A DNA stretch of 43,530 nucleotides from Bradyrhizobium hipponense (lineage in GTDB: Bacteria; Pseudomonadota; Alphaproteobacteria; Rhizobiales; Xanthobacteraceae), in NCBI RefSeq assembly GCF_008123965.1, contig NZ_VSTH01000192.1, forward strand, positions 1-43,530. The letters run 5' to 3'. A program made the translations under genes and the position numbers. Under the pieces are notes generated by a model. That model was not told where the DNA came from. It worked only from the letters and a program-made list of their open reading frames with translations, and did no database searches. Shown piece by piece: positions 17,403 to 24,136 of the stretch; position 1 is the stretch's first letter; the number at the start of each line of letters is the position of its first letter.

Positions 17403-18773
17403 ATGCGCCTTGTGCTTCAGCTTATCGCCCGTTTGCTTGTCATCGTCGCGCTGTGCCTCGCCGCCGCGACACTGTGGGCCACGTTCGACGCCTATCGCAG
17501 CGTCGACCGGGCGACCGCGGCCTCCGCGCAGCGGGTCGCGCAGGCGCTTCAGGCGCTGTACTGGCGCGAGCTCTTGTTGCGCAGCAGCAGAACGCGCGAG
17601 CATCTGCTGCCGGTTCCGGACTGGCGCACGCTGGAGACGATGAAGCTGATCTCGCCGGGCGTCTGCGTCGAATTCCAGCCCGCGGCGGCATTCGAAAAGC
17701 CACTCTGCGGCCAAAGCCAGGGCATCGGCAAGACGCCACCGCGCTGGTTCGCATCGATCGTGCCCACCTTCCTTGGCAGCCACGCCGAGGTGGTGCGGCC
17801 GGTCAGTCCACGCGCCGCATCCGCCGGCGCGGTCGTTGCGACACCGGATGCCGCAGCCGCGATCTCGCTCGCCTGGGAGTACATCCTCAACGTGATCGAC
17901 GTCGCGCTGCTGATGGCGGCGGCGATCGCGCTGCTGGCCTCGCTCGCGATCGCGCACACGCTGGCCCCGGCACGGGCGATCGTCACCGCCTTGGAGCGCA
18001 TCGCGCGCGGGCAATATCGCACGAAACTGCCGCGCTTCCGCTCGGTGGAACTTGCGATGATCGGGGGCGCCGTCGACGCGCTCGGCTGCCGTCTGGAGGA
18101 AGCCACCGAGCAGCGCGCGGCGCTGACGCGGCGCCTGATCGAGATCCGCGACGACGAGCGGCGCGCGCTCGCCCGCGAGCTGCACGACGAGTTCGGGCAA
18201 AATCTCTCGGCCATCCTCGCCTTCGCCAACACAATCGAGACCGCGGGCGCAAGGCAGAGCAGCGATAGCGGCATCGCGCAGGACGCGCGCATGATCTCCC
18301 AGGCCACGCATCATTTGATGGCCTCACTGCGCGACGCGCTGAAGCGCCTGCGCAATCCGCTGCCCGAGGAATTCGGGCTGGAGGCCAGCCTCATCAATCT
18401 CGTCGACAGCTGGCGCTCACAGAGTGCGACACAGCCGACGATCCAGCTCGATCTCAGGGGCGACCTCACCGCCATCAGCGGCCCCGCCGCCACCACCGCC
18501 TATCGCGTCGCCCAGGAATGCCTGACCAATGCGCTACGCCACGGCGCGGCGCGCGAGATCTCCCTGCGCGTCGAGCGGCGCGCCGGCGAGGACGATGCGC
18601 TTCTGATCCGCGTCGAGGACGATGGCGGCGGCGACGCAGCGCGGGTGGCGCAGTCGGCGGGCTTCGGCCTCACCGGCATCCGCGAGCGCCTGGCCGCAGC
18701 CGGCGGATCGCTGTCGATCCTGCCTGCCAATCGCGGGCTGAGCGTCGCCGCCATGATCCCGCTCGCCGCGTGA
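17403..18773 (+). CDS. NarX/MoxY-like sensor histidine kinase (HisKA_3)
   Basis: A 456-residue sensor. TM1 at ~7-27, a periplasmic region ~30-160 resembling the LapD/MoxY type (YWRELLLRSSRTREHL), TM2 at ~162-185, a HAMP linker, then the HisKA_3 box RRALARELHDEFGQNLSAI with phospho-acceptor H261. The ATPase domain shows ECLTNALRHG, VEDDGGG and GFGLTGIRERL. It starts 7 bp before a NarL-type regulator gene begins after its stop, so the two form a classic two-component operon. It is divergent from the MotA/ExbB-like operon, which may be a target. The ligand is unknown. Confidence 0.92.
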   Translation: MRLVLQLIARLLVIVALCLAAATLWATFDAYRSVDRATAASAQRVAQALQALYWRELLLRSSRTREHLLPVPDWRTLETMKLISPGVCVEFQPAAAFEKPLCGQSQGIGKTPPRWFASIVPTFLGSHAEVVRPVSPRAASAGAVVATPDAAAAISLAWEYILNVIDVALLMAAAIALLASLAIAHTLAPARAIVTALERIARGQYRTKLPRFRSVELAMIGGAVDALGCRLEEATEQRAALTRRLIEIRDDERRALARELHDEFGQNLSAILAFANTIETAGARQSSDSGIAQDARMISQATHHLMASLRDALKRLRNPLPEEFGLEASLINLVDSWRSQSATQPTIQLDLRGDLTAISGPAATTAYRVAQECLTNALRHGAAREISLRVERRAGEDDALLIRVEDDGGGDAARVAQSAGFGLTGIRERLAAAGGSLSILPANRGLSVAAMIPLAA

Positions 18774-18780
18774 GGCCACG

Positions 18781-19434
18781 ATGAGCGAGGTCGCGGCAAC
18801 AGGCATCTCCGTGCTGCTGGTCGACGATCACCCGATCGTCCGGCAAGGCTACCGGCGCGTGCTGGAGAGCCAGGGCGATCTGCGTGTCGTGGCGGAAGCC
18901 GACAATGCCGCGGACGCCTACGCCGCATTCAAGGCGCATGATCCCGATGTCATCGTGATGGACATCTCGATGCCGGGCGCGAGCGGGCTGGAGGCGATCC
19001 GCAACATCCGAGCGCGCAGCCCGCGGGCGCGGATTCTCGTTTTCACCATGCACAACGAGGCCGTGCTGGTGAAAGCCGCCTTCAACGCCGGTGCCAGCGG
19101 CTTCGTCACCAAGAGCAGCGAGCCTTCCGCCGTCGTCACCGCGATCCGCGCCGTCGCCCGCGGCGAGCGCGCCATGAGCGACGACATCGCACATGTGCTC
19201 GCCGATGACAGCCTGTCACCGACCGGCTCGGCGCTGGATCAATTGGGCGAACGTGAGATTGAGATCTTGCGACAGTTCGCCGGCGGCGCGACGACCGAAC
19301 AGATTGCGGCGCACCTCAATCTCAGTGTGAAGACGGTGCAAAACTATCACTATCTGATCAAAACGAAAACCGGCGCACGCACGGATGCACAGCTGGTGCG
19401 GCTAGCGGCGGCTTGCGGGCTGACGAAGATTTAG
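18781..19434 (+). CDS. NarL/LuxR-family response regulator
   Basis: A 217-residue regulator. The receiver has D15/D16 (VDDHPIV), phospho-acceptor D61 (VMDISMPG) and K111 (FVTKSS). The C-terminal LuxR-type HTH is visible as LGEREIEILRQFAGGATTEQ and LNLSVKTVQNYHYLIKTK. Note the recognition helix reads VKTVQNYHYLIK, a little unlike the usual TVKNHL. It begins 7 bp after the sensor kinase gene and is surely its partner. It should bind DNA as a dimer when phosphorylated; target promoters are not evident. Confidence 0.94.
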   Translation: MSEVAATGISVLLVDDHPIVRQGYRRVLESQGDLRVVAEADNAADAYAAFKAHDPDVIVMDISMPGASGLEAIRNIRARSPRARILVFTMHNEAVLVKAAFNAGASGFVTKSSEPSAVVTAIRAVARGERAMSDDIAHVLADDSLSPTGSALDQLGEREIEILRQFAGGATTEQIAAHLNLSVKTVQNYHYLIKTKTGARTDAQLVRLAAACGLTKI

Positions 19435-19534
19435 CAGCAATGCTGTCGCACGGAGATCCTCGTGCATCGCTCCCGATGCGCTTGGTCTCATGTGACGTTC
19501 CGATGATTACTGCCCTGTTATTGCTGGACAGATT

Positions 19535-19560
19535 GGAACGGACTTCATTCAGCTTCTGTT
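19535..19560 (+). promoter_or_regulatory. Possible EcfG-type general stress promoter
   Basis: GGAAC at 19535-19539 and TGTT at 19557-19560 with 17 bp between resemble the alphaproteobacterial EcfG promoter (GGAAC, 16-17 bp, CGTT), with one mismatch in the -10 element. It sits 26 bp upstream of the ATG of the following small gene. Short motifs occur by chance, so this is tentative. Confidence 0.25.
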
Positions 19561-19585
19561 GGTAGCAGAGTGGAGGAATAACGCC

Positions 19586-19888
19586 ATGAGTAAGGCCATT
19601 CACAAGGTAGCCGCCCATCCCGCTATCATCACTGTAGGCGAACTCATCGACGAGCTTTGCCGCCTGCCAGATACGGCCGTCGTCAGCTTCCGCTGCCCCA
19701 TGCTCGAACAACAGCTGGCATTCTACCGGCTACGAAAGCGGTCAAAGGACCTTGTCGAAGTCGAAGTCAACACCTATCCGGAGAGCCCGCCGATCGTGCC
19801 GTCGGATGGCGCATTTCATGCGACCAAGCGGACCTCTCACGCGTCGCCGGCGCGGGAAAGCGCTCTGCTCCACAAGGGACGAGGTTGA
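19586..19888 (+). CDS. Hypothetical protein, 100 residues
   Basis: A 100-residue soluble protein of unrecognised family. The ATG at 19586 follows a strong GGAGG at the right distance; the frame from 19559 starts before it and is rejected. The first two thirds (ITVGELIDELCRLPDTAVVS, then CPMLEQQLAFYRLRKRSKD) look like a folded alpha/beta unit; the tail is basic and probably disordered. It is not obviously part of the two-component operon, being 151 bp downstream. A possible EcfG-type promoter suggests stress control, which is speculative. Confidence 0.7.
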   Translation: MSKAIHKVAAHPAIITVGELIDELCRLPDTAVVSFRCPMLEQQLAFYRLRKRSKDLVEVEVNTYPESPPIVPSDGAFHATKRTSHASPARESALLHKGRG

Positions 19889-19920
19889 AACAGCCGTTAC
19901 AAGCGGGTGGGCATCCGCCC

Positions 19921-20508
19921 CTAGGCAGCCTTCAACCCGCGCAGCACCAGTGCAAGCGTCGCATCCACACGCGCGGGCAAATCGGCATCCTTCCACTCGT
20001 CGGCATGGGCCGGATGGTGGAAGCGGACAGTGGCATCGAAGATCGCGCGCGCGGTCGTCTTGACGTCGCTCACAGCGAATTCGCCCTGCTTCACGCCATC
20101 GGACAGGATCGACGCGATCTGGTCGATCATGGTGTCCTTGTGACACTTGATGGCCGCGCAGGCTTCGCGCGCCAGCGTCAGGTAAGTGTCGAACATCTCG
20201 GGGTCGTCGAGGACGCGCGAGCGCTTGGCGGCGAACAGCGTGCGTAGCCAGCGGTCCAGCCGCACCGGCGCGGGGCCCTGCTCCTCGGCGATCTGGCGCA
20301 GCGGAGCGTCGATACGGTCCAGCCAGCGTTTCGCGACGGCCTCGCGCAGCGAGGCCTTGCTCGGAAAATGTCGATAGACGCTGCCGTGGCTGACATCGAG
20401 CGCGCGGGCAACGTCAACCACGGTGGCCTTGGCGAGTCCGTAGCGCCTGAGCACATCCTCGGTGACTTCGAGGATCCGCTCCGGCGTCAAGATAACGGCT
20501 TCGTTCAT
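19921..20508 (-). CDS. TetR/AcrR-family transcriptional regulator
   Basis: A 195-residue regulator with an N-terminal HTH (KATVVDVARALDVSHGSVYR, then HFPSKASLREAV) typical of TetR proteins, and a helical ligand-binding domain with several Cys and His residues in the middle (LAREACAAIKCHKD). The ATG ends at 20508; its ribosome site is weak. Upstream on the same strand are a 33-codon ORF and, at 20824-20862, a promoter overlapped by a 24-bp palindrome of the TetR-operator type, which suggests it represses its own transcription. There is no efflux pump or enzyme gene in the unit, so the effector and any distant targets are unknown. Confidence 0.92.
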   Translation of the reverse strand: MNEAVILTPERILEVTEDVLRRYGLAKATVVDVARALDVSHGSVYRHFPSKASLREAVAKRWLDRIDAPLRQIAEEQGPAPVRLDRWLRTLFAAKRSRVLDDPEMFDTYLTLAREACAAIKCHKDTMIDQIASILSDGVKQGEFAVSDVKTTARAIFDATVRFHHPAHADEWKDADLPARVDATLALVLRGLKAA

Positions 20509-20598
20509 GCCAGCACCATGTTCCCGTTGAGGCTCAGTTGCCCGGCGATGGAGCCGCTTCCGATGCGCCCCTGCCGGTCGTTTCGCAAAGCTCTCGTC

Positions 20599-20700
20599 TT
20601 AATGAGGCAGTTTTGCAGCCTGCGCCGCGATCTGGCGCGCCACCAGTAAATTGAGCCAATGCCCAATCGTCCCGGTTAAATTGATGATTTCGGTGGTCAT
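20599..20700 (-). CDS. Possible 33-residue small protein upstream of tetR
   Basis: A 33-codon ORF (starting MTTEIINLTGTIGHWLNLLV) with GGAGA at about 9 nt before its ATG. It lies between the predicted promoter and the tetR gene on the same strand, 90 bp before tetR. The sequence could form one amphipathic helix. It may be a real micro-protein or a leader ORF affecting tetR expression. A longer overlapping ORF in another frame lacks a ribosome site. Confidence 0.4.
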   Translation of the reverse strand: MTTEIINLTGTIGHWLNLLVARQIAAQAAKLPH

Positions 20701-20823
20701 TGTCGTAAGTCTCCATTCGTCCGCGGGCCCCTCTCTTCAATTTCGCCCTCGATCCGCATTTGTTTCGGATCTCAGGCCTTCCGGGGGTGGCCGCGAGACG
20801 CCCAATCGGAGCGTCCGGGAACG

Positions 20824-20852
20824 GATATACACGTCCCGCTGACAGATTTCAA
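20824..20852 (-). promoter_or_regulatory. Predicted sigma-70 promoter of the small ORF-tetR unit
   Basis: Read on the minus strand, TTGAAA (20847-20852) and TATATC (20824-20829) are separated by exactly 17 bp. Transcription would begin near 20817, about 115 bp before the 33-codon ORF. The -35 hexamer lies inside the palindrome listed next. Confidence 0.5.
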
Positions 20853-20862
20853 TATCTGTCAG
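20839..20862. promoter_or_regulatory. TetR-type operator palindrome
   Basis: CTGACAGAT, 6-nt spacer, ATCTGTCAG: perfect 9-bp arms, 24 bp in all, the length typical of TetR-family operators. It covers the -35 element of the predicted minus-strand promoter, so a bound repressor would block it. The nearest regulator gene is the tetR at 19921-20508, making autoregulation likely. Confidence 0.6.
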
Positions 20863-21093
20863 TCAATGATCCGTGATTGATAGTTAATTTCTGATCCCGG
20901 CCGGCTTCAGGCTGTAGGGGCCGGGCTAGGTAAGCTGCCCCACTCATCCCCCGCTACCTTGCCGGCGGCGTTTGTTTCGTCCTCCCCGCTCTGCTAAATC
21001 GCGGCGTAAAAAGCGTTTTGGCCGGAGCCGCGCCCCTTAAGTCGCTTGGGGACTCCCTTGGGCCGCGCCTGCCCACCTCTTTGGAGCCGTCAG

Positions 21094-22401
21094 ATGATCC
21101 CCCGCTACACCCGACCGGAAATGGCCTCGATCTGGGAACCGCAGACCCGGTTCAAGATCTGGTTCGAGATCGAAGCGCACGCGGCGGACGCTCTCGCCGA
21201 GCTCGGGACGATTCCGAAACAGGCCGCCAAGACGGTGTGGGAGAAGGCGAAGAACGCCACCTTCGACGTCGCCCGCATCGACGAGATCGAGCGCGAGACC
21301 AAGCACGATGTCATCGCCTTCCTGACCCACCTCGCCGAGATCGTCGGCCCCGACGCCCGCTTCGTGCACCAGGGCATGACCTCGTCCGACGTGCTCGACA
21401 CCTGCCTCAACGTCCAGCTCACCCGCGCCGCCGACCTGTTGCTCGCCGACCTCGACAAGGTGCTGGCCGCACTGAAGAAGCGCGCCTTCGAGCACAAGAT
21501 GACCCCGACCATCGGGCGCAGCCACGGCATCCATGCCGAGCCCGTGACGTTCGGCCTCAAGCTCGCTTATGCCTATGCCGAATTCTCGCGCGCCAAGGAG
21601 CGCCTGATCGCGGCGCGGAAGGAGGTCGCGACCTGCGCGATCTCCGGCGCCGTCGGCACGTTTGCACAGATCGATCCGCGCGTCGAAGCGCATGTCGCCA
21701 AAGCCATGGGGCTGGTGCCCGAGCCGATCTCGACCCAGGTGATCCCGCGCGACCGCCACGCGATGTATTTTTCGACCCTTGGCGTGATTGCCTCCTCGGT
21801 CGAGCGTCTCGCGGTCGAGATCCGCCACATGCAGCGCACCGAGGTGCTGGAGGCCGAAGAGTTCTTCTCGGAGGGGCAAAAGGGTTCGTCGGCGATGCCG
21901 CACAAGCGCAACCCGGTGCTGTCGGAAAACCTCACCGGCCTCTCGCGCATGGTGCGGGCCTATGTGACGCCGGCGCTGGAGAACGTCGTGCTCTGGCACG
22001 AGCGCGACATCTCGCACTCCTCCGCCGAGCGCATGATGGCGCCCGATGCCACCGTGACGCTCGACTTCGCGCTGGTGCGCCTCGCCGGGCTGATCGACAA
22101 GCTCTTGGTCTATCCCGCCAACATGCAGAAGAATCTCGACCGCCTCGGCGGCCTCGTGCATTCGCAGCGCGTGCTGCTGGCCCTGACCCAGAAGGGCGCG
22201 AGCCGCGAGGACGCCTACAAGCTGGTGCAGCGCAACGCCATGCCGGTCTGGCGCGGCGAAGGCGACTTCTTGCAGCTGCTGAAGAAGGACGCTGAGGTGA
22301 AGAAGCATCTCTCCGACGCCGAGATCGAGGAGCAGTTCGACCTCGGCTATCACCTCAAGCACGTCGACACGATCTTCAAGCGCGTGTTCGGCGAGAGCTG
22401 A
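21094..22401 (+). CDS. purB: Adenylosuccinate lyase
   Basis: A 435-residue enzyme of the fumarase/aspartase superfamily that acts twice in purine synthesis, on SAICAR and on adenylosuccinate, releasing fumarate. Landmarks are the opening MIPRYTRPEMASIWEPQTRF, FVHQGMTSSDVLDT, TIGRSHGIHAEP (H144) and the signature loop GQKGSSAMPHKRNP with the catalytic serine near residues 265-266. The length is typical of the short bacterial form. GGAG lies about 8 nt before the ATG at 21094; the frame from 21046 is leader. It stands alone, without other purine genes in the window. Confidence 0.97.
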   Translation: MIPRYTRPEMASIWEPQTRFKIWFEIEAHAADALAELGTIPKQAAKTVWEKAKNATFDVARIDEIERETKHDVIAFLTHLAEIVGPDARFVHQGMTSSDVLDTCLNVQLTRAADLLLADLDKVLAALKKRAFEHKMTPTIGRSHGIHAEPVTFGLKLAYAYAEFSRAKERLIAARKEVATCAISGAVGTFAQIDPRVEAHVAKAMGLVPEPISTQVIPRDRHAMYFSTLGVIASSVERLAVEIRHMQRTEVLEAEEFFSEGQKGSSAMPHKRNPVLSENLTGLSRMVRAYVTPALENVVLWHERDISHSSAERMMAPDATVTLDFALVRLAGLIDKLLVYPANMQKNLDRLGGLVHSQRVLLALTQKGASREDAYKLVQRNAMPVWRGEGDFLQLLKKDAEVKKHLSDAEIEEQFDLGYHLKHVDTIFKRVFGES

Positions 22402-22720
22402 GGACCAGCCTAACTCGCCGATGAGTGGAGCGCGATCGTCCTAGCAGCATGCACCTGCGGCGGTCGAGCGGAACCGCGCTGCTTAAGAATTGAGCAGAAC
22501 ACCTTGTAGTGGAATATTCGTTTGGCACCGACGTTCTTTTGATATTTGTCAGGGACGTCAACCGCTATCCTGCTACGCGAAGCGAGCCCGTTGAATTTCA
22601 AAGCCGATTCGCATTGGAAAACCGCCAAACGGAAGCGCTGTCGGTATTGAGTATGATCCCGCAAATTAACGGAGTTGAGTTTTTTCGAAGTGAACTCTTA
22701 ACTACAATCGGAGGTTTATT
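22402..22720. other. Relatively AT-rich intergenic region between purB and the PAS-XRE gene
   Basis: About 320 bp, with the part after 22500 clearly richer in A+T than its surroundings. It probably contains the promoter of the downstream regulator, but I see no convincing -35/-10 pair at a suitable distance. No credible gene on either strand; the open minus-strand frames lack ribosome sites. Confidence 0.35.
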
Positions 22721-23726
22721 ATGCCTCAATTTGAGGGGCATCTCGTCCCTTCCGATATGCTTCGATTTGTCGAGGAGAAGCTTGGCGCTGGCATCTGGCG
22801 CTATGATGCCGCCGGCCAAATGCAATGGTCGCGCGGTTTTTACGAGCTGCTGGGGTTAGACCCTCGGAAGGATGCGCCCTTACGCGGAGATGGACCGACG
22901 GATTCACCCGGAGGATCGACGCCCGAAACTCGATGTGAGCGAGCTAATGCTCGACCGGTCTCCGCTTGAGGGCGAATTTCGAATCATTCGACCGAACGGG
23001 ACGTTGCGCTGGGTCTACAACCAGGCTGAGCTGTTGCTCGATGACTCCGGCGAGCCGTCGGGCATTCTGGGCGTGATGTTCGATATCACCGCCAACCGCA
23101 AGAAGTTGCAGTCTCTCAGAACCGATGCCGAGCGCTACAGCGCGCTCACCCAAGTTGTCCGTGGATTGTTGTGGATCGGCAGCTCTGACGGTCGGATTAC
23201 GGCCCTGCCGAATGCGAACGGAATGCCGCAGGCACCTCTCTTCTTTGGCAGGGGTTGGCTGGATTTATTGCATGGCGAGGAGCGCGAGACGGCGCTGCAT
23301 CAATGGTCGGCCGCCGTTGAAATGCGGCGTCCCTACACCACCGAACATCGGATGCGGCAGCCTGATGGCACTTACCGATGGTTCCGCTGCAGCGCTGTGC
23401 CCGTCTCCAATCCGGACGGCAACATCCGGGAATGGGTGGGCGTCTCGGTCGATGTGCACGACGAAAAGCTCGCAAGCCGTGCCGCGGCATCGTCGAGGCT
23501 CACCGGAGCGCAAATCCGCGCCGCACGGGGCATTCTGAACTGGTCGGTGAAGGATTTGGCCGGGCGGACCGGGATTTCGTCCGCGGTCATCCGGCGGATC
23601 GAGGATTACAATGATTCTCCGCCAATGCCTGGCGATGCCATGGAGGCTATTCGCAATACGCTCTCGACCGCGGGCATCGAATTCTTGTTTTCACATGTCG
23701 GGAAGCCCGGCGTCCGCCCGCGATGA
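22721..23726 (+). pseudogene. PAS-PAS-XRE regulator interrupted by a one-base frameshift
   Basis: Two overlapping frames make one protein. Frame one starts at ATG 22721 with a near-perfect ribosome site (GGAGG, 7 nt) and gives the first half of a PAS domain (AGIWRYDAAGQMQWSRGFYE, LLGLDPRK). Frame two begins just after 22870 and continues the same domain (YAEMDRRIHPEDRRP, EFRIIRPNGTLRWVYNQAE), then a second PAS domain (HRMRQPDGTYRWFRC) and a C-terminal XRE-type HTH (LTGAQIRAARGILNWSVKDL, GISSAVIRRIED). Deleting the A at 22872 would join them as PRKVRPYAEMD and give 334 residues. As read, the first frame ends at about 82 residues. It could be a recent mutation, a sequencing error or programmed slippage. 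A terminator follows the stop. Confidence 0.8.
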
Positions 23727-23747
23727 TTGTCGAGCGACTCCACCCCC

Positions 23748-23770
23748 GACTCAAATTTTGAGTCTTTTTT
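23748..23770 (+). terminator. Rho-independent terminator after the PAS-XRE gene
   Basis: GACTCAA (23748-23754), a 3-nt loop and TTGAGTC (23758-23764) form a perfect stem followed directly by six T residues. It lies 21 bp after the stop codon of the frameshifted regulator. Confidence 0.75.
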
Positions 23771-24136
23771 CGTCGCAAATGGCGTTGCCACGCAAATTTT
23801 GATTCACGTGTGCAACTTCCGCTCCCGCGGCTGGGTTGAAGGACAACTTTTTGCGACCGCCCGATGCGGGGTGGATAATTCTTTCTTAACGCGCGCATAA
23901 ATATTTTGCCCCACACTGCTCTGCACGCAAGGGTTTCGGACTTCGCAAGTGGGACACTGTGGTAGTTGCGCGCAGACCGAGCATTCATCCTCACGGTCAA
24001 GCCAACACTAAGATGCCGCGGGTGCCGCTGCGCCGACGCCTTTGCCCTCGCAACCCACAGCCCATTGGGCGGAGCACGATAATTCATTTCGCCAATTCCT
24101 TGCGGCAGCAGTTCGCAGGGATCGAGGAGTATTGCC
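23771..24136. other. Intergenic region upstream of the chemoreceptor gene
   Basis: About 365 bp holding the presumed promoter and leader of the chemoreceptor. It includes an AT-rich patch near 23875-23915. I see no clear promoter hexamers, operator palindrome or ribosome-site-bearing ORF; the long minus-strand frame here (down to 23647) reads antisense to the regulator and is judged non-coding. Confidence 0.4.

Larger units (their letters stand above)
20701..21093. other. Intergenic region between the tetR unit and purB
   Basis: Apart from the operator and minus-strand promoter, this region holds the presumed purB promoter and leader on the right side. I see no clear purine-repressor site, riboswitch or coding frame. 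Short frames here lack ribosome sites. Confidence 0.4.

Noticed and set aside
22538..22562. Sequence similar to half of the TetR operator (ATTTGTCAGGGACGT)
   Set aside because: Only one imperfect half-site with no palindrome; likely chance.
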